DNA of 64,000 nt, from the NCBI GenBank assembly GCA_963854835.1, contig OY978529.1, forward strand, positions 9,362,775 through 9,426,774. The letters run 5' to 3'. The notes beneath the pieces are model-generated. The model was not told where the DNA came from, did no database searches, and saw only the letters and a list, made by a program, of their open reading frames with translations. Positions 44,830-56,300 of this stretch are shown here, piece by piece. This stretch comes from Megamerina dolium (lineage: Eukaryota > Arthropoda > Insecta > Diptera > Megamerinidae). The position numbers and the translations under genes were made by a program. Positions within the stretch are counted from its first letter, which is position 1. Each line of letters begins with the position of its first letter.

Positions 44830-45135
44830 CACAAATTTTCAATTCCTTATTCTAGCATTTGAGTCCATATTTCGTTGCGTTGTAAATTTGTTCACGTAGA
44901 CCAATGGTTTTAAGAAGACCAACAAGACATACATAGTCCAGATGAGTTAAATTTCATGATCTGGGAGGACATTGAGCAGAAACTCCGTTTCTGGAGTTAA
45001 TCTTACTACCGAACATTTTCATACGGTAATGGTCCAATTACCCACAAACAAACGTAAAGTAGCGTGTAGTAACCTGCCATACCAAATTGTGTACAAGCGA
45101 TTATCCAATATCATATCGTAGAATAGAGTAACGTA
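44830..45135 (-). mobile_element. Degraded rosa-type mariner fragment
   Basis: The minus strand contains CPPRS.NLTHLDYVC and LREQIYNATKYGL, comparable to WPPRSxDLTPLDYF and the following region of DD41D relatives. HYRMKMFGSK may be the preceding part. Heavily decayed, so the call rests on one conserved block. Confidence 0.4.
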
Positions 45136-45449
45136 GAAAACCTGAGACGATTAGGTTTGGTGTTTGGTGAGAACGAAACAATGTTGCCATTATGTTCAAA
45201 TAGAATTCATTTCGTATTAAAATATTTTATATCGTTTATCTTTACGATTTATATCAACATTAAATAAGATTAAATAAGAACAAAAAATTTTTGGTTAAAA
45301 TATCTGCATGGCAATGCTGAATATGTATTCAATGTTCTCTCTGAACACAAATGAAATACACATCAATACACACACAACAGCTGATTTCTACTGCAGCCTA
45401 CGATTTGGCTAATCGCTGTATTTTCTACGTTTACGTTACGATACCTCGT

Positions 45450-45935
45450 GGGTAATTAATCAATCAATCAAAAGAGAGCGTGACGTTGGAACAAGAACAT
45501 AAGGACCACGCGAAACCAGACCAAGGTCTGTTAGAGGATATGAGCCCTACAACTGATACCACTGGGGACCAACCACAAGTATTACGGGCACTGCGACCAA
45601 ACGAGATATTTTGTACCCAATCCCGTTTACGACACTAGAATCTCCTCTACCTTTTTAATGAAGGATATAATTGATTTTGTCGAACTTTTGATGATTGCAG
45701 CTGGTGTTGGGAAACTCAGCCGAACGTGTTTGAGGCGTAGTCTGGCCAGGGCCGGACATTCGCAAAGAATGTGGATAGATGTTTCATCCTCCTCCAGAGA
45801 GAGTCTACTCTCCGTGTCAGAGGATAGTCCCATTTTGTGAAGGTGGTATTTTAACCAGTTATGTCCTGAGGTATAGCCGGTTATTAGGAGTAGGTTTGTT
45901 CTACTAAGACTATGTAATTCTGTCAAAATCATTAA
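45450..45935 (-). mobile_element. I/LOA-group LINE C-terminal fragment
   Basis: The minus strand encodes LHSLSRTNLLLITGYTSGHN, LKYHLHKMGLSSD, EEDETSIHILCECPALARLR and IISFIKKVEEILVS then stop (45627). This is the Cys/His C-terminal region following RNase H. The 3' UTR TTGGTCGCAGTGCCCG resembles TAGGTCGCAGTGCAAC at the 3' end of the LINE at 6909. A short TTGATTGATTGATT-type tail (complement at 45455-45470) ends it. 5'-truncated. Confidence 0.75.
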
Positions 45936-45964
45936 AGCTGATGAGAGCTTTCGCTCTTGGGTAA

Positions 45965-46260
45965 TTGAACCATAACTTCTGGGAATGAAAAATGACCGCC
46001 ACTACCGTGACAGCTCGATTTACTTTGGTTTTGAAACGATTTGGCTCCCGATTATGCCTCTGGCCCACAAACCGCATCAAACAGAGTATTTTTCGGAGTG
46101 CATAGGTAATTAATGAGCCATAATGTCACTCCACAAAGCTTATCCACGAAGCCAGAAAGGGATTAGAAATGACCGTCATCATATTTGCATGATGAAATAT
46201 CAAACAGTACCGACTAAAGAGAAGATATGACTTGTCAGACTGACTGTCATACTGTCATAT
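45965..46260 (-). mobile_element. Decayed rosa-type mariner fragment
   Basis: The minus strand reads SEKYSVWCGLWARGIIGS-like (complement of 46045-46100), corresponding to PEKxTVWCxLWAGGIIGPYF in the copies at 28805 and 25600, then NRAVTVVAVIF for AVTVNGERYRAMI. Frame and flanks are lost. Confidence 0.45.
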
Positions 46261-47025
46261 ATCAACATTGTACTCTTCTGTAGCTACGTAACTAGTTCCA
46301 GGGAGCAATTGAATACCTCCAAAGACAAACGTTAAGAATAGTAAAAAGTGCAATGTATGAAATGGTAATCGGAGAAAGAGAAAAAGAGAGGGAATCAATC
46401 ATGAAAAATGTACTGTTGGGTAGGCAAGTACCTACATACATAATATAAATTTCTTCAACACTAACTGATTACACATAGTAATAAAAGCAGCTTCTTCATT
46501 GGAATACATGTTGTCAGCTAACTGCACTGCATTAAACATGTTATCGTGATAAATGGGATATCGGAAGATCTACGTAATATGTACATGAATAATATGAAAA
46601 GTCGTTAACGTCAAATACAAATATGATCGCCACTAACGACGCAAATAAAATCAGCAACACCACCACCACCACCACCACCACCAGCGTCAACACTACAGCA
46701 GCAGTGGTATACAAACATGAACTTGTCAATATTTAAATAAGAAATTTTTCACATTATTCGGTCGCAGTTGAAACGTGGTATATGCAAGTAAGCATATGGC
46801 TATGTACATTGTATACATACTTATATGTACATATATTTACTAATCATTTCACAAAAAAAAAAAAAAAAAAAAAACTACTGGTATTGCTTCGCTGGATGTT
46901 GGTTGCGACTGCCTGTCCGTCTGCTGATGTTGCTGCTGCAGATGTCTATGTTAATAAAGACTACAGTGTCGGCCTCGTTAAGATTGAGTGATGCTGCGTT
47001 GTTTGCTTTTAAACAATTTATACAT

Positions 47026-47058
<33 letters not shown>

Positions 47059-48009
47059 TACGTATGTATATTATTAATGATGTTGCTGTTATTGTTTTCC
47101 ATGTTTGCATTTTTGTTGCTGTATTTCACTGCGTTAAGTGCGTTAAGTGAGCGCTTAGCGTCAGCGACAACTGTGGCGTCAGCAGAAGTTTAAGTGGTTT
47201 TTAACCTGCTGAACTTGAAGTGTTTTACTATTTTATTTTACTGTTCAATTTTATGTATTTTATTATTAAAGAAATCATTTGTTTTATTTCTTATGCGTGT
47301 TTTTATTGCCCGCCCTCCTCCGTTCATTTATCACCGCTCCATTCTCTTGTACTCACATGCATAAGTAAATAACACATATTTTCCAAGAATTATGCAAATT
47401 AAATATCTCTGTTGAAATCATTCGAAATATGCATTCTTTATTAAAAATTTGTTGCTTAATTGTAGCTGTTGTTGATCAATGGATAACTCATTCTACTTCT
47501 ATAGGTACCTACTTACACACATCGAGTTCGATAATATTATTCGATTATAAGTATAGTAGGTACTTAACACTGATTTACAGCCAAAATGTATGTATATTAA
47601 ATGCCACCGTGTTTTTCTTATGTATTTTGACCCGCTCAACTCGAAAATAACCTTAAAAATTTTGTTTGGGTGTGAGTTCGAGAAATGCTTTCTTTCGCTT
47701 TTTCCAAAAATAGCTTCACCTTTTAGACAATATCTCGAGTTGAAAACGGCCGATTGGATACCACAAATAACGAATTTTAAAATAATTTCCTTAGCCTTAT
47801 TCTTCCAATTAATTCAGCCGTTTATGTGTTATGGAAAGGCCATAGAAAAGCTTTAATGATCACAAATTTCTAATTTTTACCAAGAAAATCGATCGATAGA
47901 TGCCAAAAATGTTACTCTGTTTTTGTATTATTCTCCCTATTTGCGCAGAAAACATTTGAGGAACCAAATTTAGTTCCTTCATCCCAAAATCCTTAGCAGC
48001 GTTGCTTTA
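46261..48009. other. Simple-sequence-rich stretch without recognised gene
   Basis: (ACC)n at 46655-46683, poly-A at 46852-46874 and (CA)n at 47026-47059. Frames across these give HTHTHT or KKKK products and are not genes. The remainder is unassigned. Confidence 0.6.
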
Positions 48010-48011
48010 TA

Positions 48012-48538
48012 GCCTAGACAGGCGGCAGCGTTAATCCGGATTACCGGCGCACTTAATCTGAATAAAATATTAACCTGACAGACGGCAGTATTGCGGATTA
48101 ACTAAACGGCTGATTGCTGTTTTATTAGGTCTGCTCACTTACATTACTATCACTATCAATTTCTGTCATCTGTCACTCTCGATATGAGAAAATCTACAAG
48201 AAGTACGTGAACTACTGAAAACTATCAGAAACTTGTAAATTGACATTCACAGTTCGTAATTGACAGCTGGATTTATTTTTTTGCCAACGTTTTTAATGTC
48301 GAAAACTGTTAACAATTGTTGAAAGTTTTTTATAAGCGAACACACCTATTGTTTTGTAAGTTGGATCGAGAAAAATTCACAATAGAACATTTTCAGCAGT
48401 GTGGCCATCGCAAATTACCCTAATCCTCTTTTATTTTGAGAATTAACTCATAGAATTAATGCGGATTAGCTGCAGTTAATGTCCGAGTTAATTCGAATTA
48501 ACTCGGTAATCCGGAATTAGGCTGCCGTCTGTCTAGGC
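48012..48538. mobile_element. Inverted-repeat MITE, 527 bp, copy 2
   Basis: The ends GCCTAGACAGGCGGCAGC and GCTGCCGTCTGTCTAGGC pair with copy 1. The interior is nearly colinear with it, including GGTCTGCTCACTTACATTAC and TGGATCGAGAAAAATTCACA. It carries about 25 bp more (CAGCAGTGTGGCCATCGCAA) than copy 1. Flanks are TA/TA, or TTA on the left and TAA on the right. Confidence 0.85.
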
Positions 48539-48719
48539 TATAATGGTTTTGAATTCATGGTGAAACCACTCACCCTGCTCGTCATTTAATTTAACGAGAT
48601 TCTCCGGGAATTATGAGTGATATATGTAATGAAACTATACATGCAAGCCATAGACGAAAAATGAAATAGAATATCAATGTATATGTATATTCTATACCCA
48701 TCTTTGAATAATTAAAAAA

Positions 48720-48898
48720 AATTGGCACTTAAAGCCCCAAAGGGCTCATTGGCCGAGCTTCTCTTCCATTACTGTTGTGCGTCTTAAATTTTGGACAGTA
48801 TTAGAATGGACTTACTTATTTTAGCCGCTTCCGAACGGCAGAACACTTGTGACATCACTTTTGCTGAGCTTTGTCACAGAGTTCTTTTTAGAAGCTAA
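48720..48898 (-). mobile_element. tRNA-derived SINE, copy 8 (5'-truncated)
   Basis: From GGCACTTAAAGCCCCAAAGG to TTTTTAGAAGCT it matches the 3' half of the family, very close to copy 3. The tRNA head with the promoter boxes is missing, so this copy could not be transcribed by pol III. Confidence 0.85.
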
Positions 48899-49644
48899 CA
48901 ATTTTGAAAAATTGTTTAGCTGGCCAAAATACATAATCAAAATGACTTTGCAGTCGGCCCACGATTTTTCTGATGATGAGAGTTTCAGGCTCTGTGGGGT
49001 AAGTGTAAAACGGAATTTTTAATCGCCTCTTATGTACGATGCCTCTCTATAATCAACGCTTACTCAATACTTGACCAGCTGAGTGCTGTTGACTGATGAT
49101 GATGGATTCACAATTGCGTGTTACCATTTTGAAGAGAGATTGAAGCCACTTGAATTTGGTCATGTTGAGAGGGAAATTAGCAAGCTCTATATTTTTCCAT
49201 TTACTATCTTTGACGTTCTTGTGATGCGCGGTGCAGTTATCAACGAAAAGTAAAATTTTTCTTTTTTGAGAACTGAACTTTTTGTCCAGCTTCAAAAGCC
49301 ATTTTAAGTAAATTTCGCTTGTCATCTATTCATTTTTGTTGAACTCATAATCTACATCCAGAGATTCTATGCCCTGAAGGCATCGGATTTTTTAGGTTCC
49401 CAATACAAATAATTTAAGCTTCTCCTACCCTGTCGTATTACAAGCCACCATTACAGTTATTCTTCCTTTGCTTCTTTTTCCACCAAAGAATTTTTCATTT
49501 TTAAATGCAAGTGTTTTATTTGGTAAGCACTTGAAGAATACACCAATCTCATCAGCCAACAATTCATTACGAACTTGTATGTTCGCGTCAGCAATTTCAC
49601 CACATCATTTTTTTTCAACAATACCGTACAGTTTTCTGGACTTA

Positions 49645-50892
49645 CGAGGGTGGTCCCAGAACTACCCGACCTGATATATAGATGGCGGCAGTAGTGTCAA
49701 AAAAATACTTTGGTGAAAAGTAACAACCTTATAAAACATATGTTTTCAGTTTCAAGGCGCCACGTTGTTTAGTATTTTTTTTTTTTTGGAGCACCGATAG
49801 TTAACGACCTCAGTGAATTTGTAAACATGGAAAAATTAGTCTCCGTTATGTAATTCATTACTTTCATTTGAAAGGTCTCAGTCCAACGAATATTAAAGCC
49901 GAACTAGACTCTACTCTGGGGGAGTAAATGGCTCTTTCATTTACGATCATAAAATATTGCGCGGCAGAGTTTAAACGAGGTCGTACGAGCTGATAAGACG
50001 AACACCGTAGTGGTCGTCCAATTGAGGTGGCCACGCCTGAAACGGTTAAGAAAATCCACAAAATGGTATTGGATGATTGCCGGCTGAAGGTGTGTGAGTT
50101 AGGTGAAACTACAGGCATTTCAAAAAGTGCTATACATCGTATATTGGCGGAAAATATGGAGATAAATAAACTGTGTGCAAGATGGGTGCCGCATTTGCAA
50201 CAACAACGTCATGAAGATGTTTCTATAGAGTCTTTGGCGATGTTTCACAGTAATAAAGCCGAGTTTTTGCATCGATTCGTAACGATGGATGAGGCATGGG
50301 TCCACCACTTCACACCTGAGACAAAGGAGCAGTCAAAACCGTGGACTGAAAGGGGAGAATCGTGTCGAAAGAAGGCGAAGACAGTTCCATCTGCAGGCAA
50401 GGTTATGGCGTCTGTTTTTTTTTTACGATGCACGTGGGATAATTTTTATTGTTTCTATTCAAAAAGGAAAAACAATCAACGGCGTTTAAGTGATGGAATT
50501 AAAGAAAAAAAGACCGCATTTGGCAAAAAAAGAAAGTGTTGTTTCATCAAGATAATGCACCAGTTCACGCATCCGCTATTGCGATGGCCAAAATCAATGA
50601 GTTAAAGCTCGAGTTGCTTCAGCACGCACCTTAAACGCCAGATTTAGCTCCTTCGGATTATTTTCTATTTCCAAATTTGAAAAAATGGCTTGGTGGTAGA
50701 AGATTTGCAAACAATGAAGAGGTGGAGTCTGCGGTAGATTTTATTTTAATAAGCTAGACAGTTCATACTATAAACAGGGTATCGAAGCTATAGAATATCG
50801 CTGGGAAAAGTGTATAGAGCTAAAAGGATATTATGTTGCGAAATAAAGAAAAATGTTTCCAAATCTTTCTGGTGGTTATGGGACCGTCCTCG
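49645..50892 (+). mobile_element. mariner, full length 1248 bp, defective, at a TA site
   Basis: The ends CGAGGGTGGTCCCAGAACTA and the complement of TGGTTATGGGACCGTCCTCG form terminal repeats with a few mismatches, flanked by TA (49643-49644 and 50893-50894). It inserted in the pogo element. The 5' end recurs at 63910. Confidence 0.9.
50027..50605 (+). pseudogene. mariner transposase (irritans-like), frame open 192 codons
   Basis: Before the listed start, HLKGLSPTNIKAELDSTLGE and CAAEFKRGRTS are readable with stops and a frameshift. The open frame then covers VKKIHKMVLDDCRLKVCELG, LCARWVPHLQQQ (WVPHEL-type), RFVTMDEAWVHHFTPETKEQ (first Asp in MDE), AGKVMASVF, then a frameshift. Further along, VLFHQDNAPVHAS and APSDYFLFPNLKKWLGG are readable in other frames (50540-50690), so all three catalytic Asp codons remain, broken by shifts. 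It ends with a KCIELKGYYVAK-like block near 50840. Inactive. Confidence 0.85.
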
Positions 50893-51260
50893 TATCCAGC
50901 CATGCTACACTCGCCTCAGTCTCTAAGAGCGCCAATGCTTCAGCGAATTCTTTGGTCTTTTCACTTATAAGCGGTCCGGATAGAGGAAGATTTCTTTCGC
51001 TTGTAGCTACTCTCCATTTCAGCATGGCCTCATCAACATCTTCGTAAAGACAGGTGCGAATCCTCTTGCGTTTAGTACTCAATTGTTCACCTTCTGTCTT
51101 TTTTAAAAACTCTGCTTTGTTTTTCAAAATTATTAAAAGACTGTTTGAAGGAATTCCAAACTGCGCGGCAATTTTTTTTTCTTTTTAACGCCCTTCCGTT
51201 ACTAATTATCAAAAGTTTTTGCTCCACCGAAATGAAATTACGCTTGAAAACGTATGAGAA

Positions 51261-52095
51261 TTCGAGTTATGGGCGCAGAAAGAAATTGTAGTATAGAAAA
51301 ATTCGCTAAAGCATACTGAAAATTAATTATTTATAAATTAATGGAAATTAATTATTTATAAAGAAAACTTCGTTGTGCAGAAGAATTGGCCACTGGTTCA
51401 CTGTAAGTTGGGCCACATGAGATTGGTGTTTTTTTTTTCCTTTAACTAAGCCATGCATTCTTAAAATTATGGAAAATATTGATTTTTTGAGGTTAGTTAA
51501 AAGTGTATGTTCAACTTACACAAACGTTCATACACTTTTTTCTTATTTAGAAATGTTGTTCAGAGCACGAAAAAAAAAAACACAAAAAAAAAAAAAATCT
51601 GAAAGCATTTCCAATACATTCACGCTTAAATTGTATGTTTCAATGATTTGTGTATTTTATTGCATGTTTATTTACATTGCAAATGAATTGGAAATAGGAA
51701 TACTCAATTATCAAATTTAAAGCCACACCAACAGCGATAGCAAAACGAATAGCCGCAACTGTGTAGTGTTACCATAAATTAACGATTAAACGAGTGTGCG
51801 AACTTTTCCTAATAAAAATTATCATTTATACATCGTCTTTCAATAGTTTCTCTGCGTTATCTTTATTATTCATATATTAGATTAGAAATTGTAAATAAAC
51901 ACTTGTGAACATTCACAAAATTGATTTGATCGCAAGTGTATTCATTTGCGATTGCTATGTTCATCGTTTTATTTAAGGATCATATACATTTAGAGAAATA
52001 ATTAACAAACTTTTGTTTGATATTACACAATTTTCTATTAATTTGATATAATCATTAGGACTACAATACGAACTAGAACATTATAGCACAGTCAA
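51261..52095. other. AT-rich stretch without recognised gene
   Basis: Poly-A rich near 51570-51598. No domain identified. Confidence 0.5.
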
Positions 52096-52099
52096 AATA

Positions 52100-52985
52100 A
52101 AATAAATAAAATTGAAAATTGTCAAAATCATACAAACGAATTTGAAAGAAATGTTTTCTTAAGGAGTGCGGAAAAGTGGTTTTCCAAATTTCGAAGTGGT
52201 GATTGTGACATTGAGGATGCCCAACGTTCTGGTCGTCCTGAGGTCTTTAACTCCGACGCCTTGCTGGAACTCGTGGAAGCCGGGCCAAGTTTGACATTAT
52301 GGTATGATGGCTGGAAGGTTAAATTCTTCACATGGAACAGTTTAGAGGCACCTGGTTCAATTGAGCAAGGTTTCAAAGCTGGGAAAATAGGTTCCGCATA
52401 AACTCTCCGTCACAAACCATCAGCAGAGAGTGAATGTGTGCTCTCAGCTTGAAAATGAGAGTTGTTTGAACCGTATTGTTACTGGGGATGAAAAATGGGT
52501 CCTTTACAATAATCCTGTTCGCAAACGCCAGTGGTTAGATAAAGATGAAACATCAGAACCAACCCAAAGAGATGGCCTCCTGTTGGTGAAATATGGCCGG
52601 TATCATTTATTTTGATCTGCTGGAACCAAACCAGACGATCACAACTGATTATTATTGCCATCAACTATCCAAACTGAATGCAGCACTTGAAAAAAATCGA
52701 CCGTCTTTAGTCAATAGACGCAACGTCTTGTTTCACCACGACAACGCAAGACCACATACCGCTAGACAGACCTTAGACAGACCTTTAGGCAAGCTGAACG
52801 AGCATGGATGGAAGCGAATGCCGCATCCACCATACTCTCCGGATATTGCACCTTGCGATTATCAACTTTCCCACGGATTTCAGCATATTTGACGACGAAG
52901 AAAGATGCTTTATGACAGATTTATCACTCGAGAGTTGGCGTCGTTGTATTCATCTGATCGCCTATTTAATAATTTTAAAATTTAA
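52100..52985 (+). mobile_element. mariner (DD34D type) relic with a small insertion in the catalytic spacer
   Basis: SAEKWFSKFRSGDCDIEDAQ and RSGRPEVFNSDALLELVEAG (52160-52290) are N-terminal. After a gap, ESCLNRIVTGDEKWVLYNNP (first Asp), MAGIIYFDLLEPNQTITTDY, NVLFHHDNARPHTARQTL (second Asp) and HPPYSPDIAPCDYQL (third). A near-direct duplication (CCTTAGACAGA repeated) adds about four codons between the second and third Asp, making 38 residues instead of 34. Frameshift near 52590. Inactive. Confidence 0.8.
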
Positions 52986-53029
52986 TAATTTAATGGTAGT
53001 AATTATTATTTATAAGAATTTCGTATACA

Positions 53030-53460
53030 TTCTGTCAAATAAGTACCCGGAAATCGGAAATTCTCATTTTTAATTTTCCCTCTGAGAATAAAAAAAATTT
53101 TTCCCAGGTTGGCACAACTGTCAGCCACTATTCTGTGAATTTTTATTGCTATGTGTCATTTAGTTTGGTTACGGCGTCATTAGGAACAAGTCAACCTTTT
53201 GTGTGCGTTGCGATTTTTACTATGGATAAAAATATCGAACAAAGAGTTTGTGAGAAATTTTGTGTTTCAAACGAAATTTCTTGTGCCAAAACGTTGGAAA
53301 TGTTGAAAAAAAAACATTTGGTGATTCAACCATGTCGAAAACTCAAGTTTACGATTGGTATAAATCGTTCAAAGAGGGTTGGAATCAGCAACTCAAAAAT
53401 ACCTTAGAAATACTCATGGCGTTCTACAGAGCTTTCTTTTGTGATAACTTAGCTATATTA
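53030..53460 (+). mobile_element. mariner 5' fragment of another subfamily
   Basis: A TCAAATAAGTACCCGGAAAT block at 53037 fits a mariner 5' inverted repeat. The transposase start MDKNIEQRVCEKFCVSNEIS (ATG at 53222) is followed by CAKTLEMLKKK and, after a frameshift, TFGDSTMSKTQVYDWYKSFK. It is cut off after KEG near 53400, with no catalytic domain. Confidence 0.75.
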
Positions 53461-53728
53461 TGAGCGCTAGGCGCACCATATATATATATTTTTTTACTGC
53501 GGTTTTTATAGAAATTGAAATTTATGACACTTTTAGTTAATTATATTTCAAACTTAGTGAATAAGGATTAATATTTACTTTATTGACAATTTTTTTTTTT
53601 TTATAAAAAAAGAAATTAAATATAGTTTCTGTTATGCTATTAAAGCCTTTGTGTATATTTGTTCTCATTTAGTTTTAAACCAAATTTCATGAAAATTTGT
53701 TTTAATATTCCCCGGCGATCCTTATACT

Positions 53729-53812
53729 TAACGCGCGTCTTTCTTCGCCGTTAATTATGTTTACGCGTCTTTCTTCGTCGTCAATTATGTTTACACGTGT
53801 TTCTTCACAGGT
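53729..53812. repeat. 30-bp imperfect tandem repeat, about 2.7 copies
   Basis: ACGCGCGTCTTTCTTCGCCG TTAATTATGTTT (written in two parts) is followed by ACGCGTCTTTCTTCGTCGTC-type and ACACGTGTTTCTTC copies. GC-rich relative to its surroundings. Confidence 0.8.
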
Positions 53813-54042
53813 TTTTTATCGACTTAAATTCTTGAGCTCGCGTTTGTTTTTAGAATGCACCGACGATTTGTGCTGGGTATGATTCGGTCGGCCCGACGGT
53901 ATGATCATTTCTAGCTCTAGAGCCAATTGTATAATTAATAATAGTTCTTTTTGTAAAATATAAAAAATACCTATTTGAAATTTATGAATTCCTAGCATGA
54001 GCATTACTTTGATTCAAACACTTTGTTAGTCGTTTATACATA

Positions 54043-54358
54043 AAAAAAATAAATAAATATGTGGCACTTAAAGCCCCGAAGTGTTCTTTGGCCGAGCTTC
54101 TCCTCCATTAATGGTGTGCGTGTTAAATTTTGGACAGCATTATAAGGGACCTACTTATTTCAGCCGGTTCCGAACGGCAGAACTCCTGTGACCACACTTT
54201 TTCTGAGCTTTGTCACAGAGTTGTTTTAGAAGCTTTTTCATGGCAAATTGTTACTGCCGGAAGAATTGCCAATTGCTTGTCGATATTAAATTTTTTATGC
54301 TTCAGCCGGGGATTGAACTCACGAACTACAGATCAGAAGACCAACACACTAACCACTG
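54043..54358 (-). mobile_element. tRNA-derived SINE, copy 9 (slightly 5'-truncated)
   Basis: Perfect 15-bp duplication AGTCGTTTATACATA at 54028-54042 and 54359-54373. The head ends at ACTAACCACTG, so the first dozen bases and part of box A are missing. About 35 bp is also missing after TGCCAATTGCTTG. Confidence 0.9.
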
Positions 54359-54373
54359 AGTCGTTTATACATA

Positions 54374-54843
54374 CTTTGTAATATTCTTTTGAATAAAGCA
54401 TTTTCTGACTCCCATAACCGGAATACCGCACCACAAAGTTCCAAATTTTTTTCGGGAAATGGTTGGGAATCCCTCAATATTTTCTTCCAATATAATATTG
54501 CCCAAGTCAGAATAGAATATTCACCGGAATATTTCACTGCAATAAAAACTCACATTAATTGTATTTTGGAGTCAATCTTTTTTAGGCAATATGTAGCCAT
54601 CTGAAATTTTCACTGACAATGGAACACTCATTCGTGCGCATAGAACAATCTTGATGAGTTTTCATAAATTATATATTTATCAAAACTCATACAGGAAATA
54701 ATTACATCAAGTTTCCCCTCGAAGGAACAGATCTCGGCGACTTATCGGCCAATATGCGTGAAACTTGGAATCTCAGAGACAGAGTCCCAGATCACATAAC
54801 AACACAGGTCACTTAGGAGTTGCCCCATACATATATGTAGGCA
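54374..54843. other. Stretch without recognised feature
   Basis: Nothing identified. Confidence 0.5.
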
Positions 54844-54857
54844 TGTATTATAAATGT

Positions 54858-55201
54858 GGGTGCCGTAGCTCAGTGGTTAGTGTGTTGGCGTTCTAATCTG
54901 TAGGTCGTGGTGCAATCCCCGGCTGATGCATAACAAATTTAATATCGAAAAGATTTTTCTTTTGAACGGTACCCACCTGTCGGCAAGCAATTGGCAATTC
55001 TTCTGACAGTAAAAACTTGCCATGAAAAAGCTTCTTAAAGAACTCTGTGACAAAGCTCAGAAAAAGTGATGTGGCAAGAGTTCTGCCGTTCGGAACCGGC
55101 TAAAATAAGTAGGTCCCTTCTAATACTGTCCAAAATTTAACACTCACAACAGTAATGGAAGAGAAGCTTGGCCAATGCCACATATTTATTCATTTATTTT
55201 T
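54858..55201 (+). mobile_element. tRNA-derived SINE, copy 10 (best-preserved reference copy)
   Basis: Perfect 14-bp duplication TGTATTATAAATGT at 54844-54857 and 55202-55215. The head GGGTGCCGTAGCTCAGTGGT with box A, box B-like GTGCAATCCCC, and a tail ending CCACATATTTATTCATTTAT. The full body of about 340 bp is present. Confidence 0.95.
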
Positions 55202-55215
55202 TGTATTATAAATGT

Positions 55216-55779
55216 ACAACAATTTTTCATCTCTCTAAATATGGTATTTAGTGAATTTTTCAACAATTGAAAGTTCTAAACATGTAGAAATATTCTGTAG
55301 AAAATATTACAATAGAATTGAGTTTTTCTTTAACATTGCTAGAAAATTATTGTTATTAAATGAGGAATTTTATTGCTACCAAAAATGGATAGAACATTTA
55401 TTCACATGCTGGCGATTGTGATCCTCATTGGCAGTGACAACGCGAGCATACAAACATTGATTGATTAGTATGCATGTGGTAACATGTTGTGTTGCATATC
55501 AATACATATTTGCTGGTGTATAATGAGCAGTGTACGAAAGAAACGTTGCGCTACATGGACCATATGTCGAAAGAATATATCCCCGTCAACGCTTTATAGA
55601 ATTTGTATGTACATACACTACATAGACAAATAATGCAATATAAAGACGATTAGTTGAATCCGATCCATAGCTGTGTGTTTTCGTGTGGACCGTGTGAAAG
55701 CATACAGAGAGAAACAAACTTTTGAATTGTAGGTCGGCGTTTTTTTCATTCGTCAATTCATAGAGCTTCATCTCCATAA
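55216..55779. other. Stretch without recognised feature
   Basis: Nothing identified. Confidence 0.5.
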
Positions 55780-56300
55780 GTAGAACGAAGTACCTACCGT
55801 CAACAAACAAAGAGTCCCGGCGTCTTGGACAGCACGTCACTGTTCAGAACCCAGCAATCCAGAAGTCGAGCCCTCTCTCGAGAAACGAAATCCACACTCT
55901 ACTAGTCTCTCATCATGCCTAACCTTACATATGGAGCCAAAGCTTGGACGATTTCCACCTCAGATCAGACAATGCTTCGACTTTTCGAGAGAAGAGTCCT
56001 ACGCACGATATTTGGACCTATTTGCGTTGGTGGCGAGTATCGAATAAGGTACAACTATGAGCTGTATGCCGACACCGACGTAGTAAAACGGAATGTCGAG
56101 CGAATGGCAGAACAGGCTTCGGCTAAGAAGGTGTTATATTCGAAACCCGCTGGTGGACGACTCAGAAGAGACGGACCTAGCCTCCGGTGCAAAGACCAAG
56201 TACTGCATAACTTGTCAGCGCTTGGAATCTCTGATGGGCGAAGCATGCCAAAATCGATTATCTGTTGTAATGACCACATAAGCAAGTAAGTACGTAAGTA
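55780..56300 (+). mobile_element. RTE-like LINE copy D with internal deletions
   Basis: TNKESRRLGQHVTV is encoded near 55805, then a deletion, then MPNLTYGAKAWTISTSDQTM (55915), RVLRTIFGPICVGGEYRIRY, ASAKKVLYSKPAGGRLRRDG and LRCKDQVLHNLSALGIS. It ends near 56280 with TGACCACATAAGCAAGTAAG, a version of the family tail. More diverged than copies A and B. Confidence 0.85.

Larger units (their letters stand above)
48950..51260 (-). mobile_element. Pogo/Tigger-type transposon relic interrupted by a mariner
   Basis: Minus strand, right part (50895-51240): KKIAAQFGIPSNSLLIILKN, KAEFLKKTEGEQLSTKRKRI, YEDVDEAMLKWRVATSERNL and PLSGPLISEKTKEFAEAL, the CENP-B-type helix-turn-helix pair. Left part (49050-49640): LLADEIGVFFKCLPNKTLAF with the first catalytic acid, FFGGKRSKGRITVMVACNTT, DYEFNKNE, MTSEIYLKWLLKLDKKF, RKILLFVDNCTAHHKNV with the second catalytic Asp. 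The mariner at 49645-50892 lies between them. Stops, frameshifts and a deletion at the join. Distinct from the pogo relic at 13090. Confidence 0.75.

Noticed and set aside
46825..47193. 122-codon frame with KKKKKK and HTHTHT runs
   Set aside because: It spans poly-A and (CA)n simple repeats; composition is an artefact.
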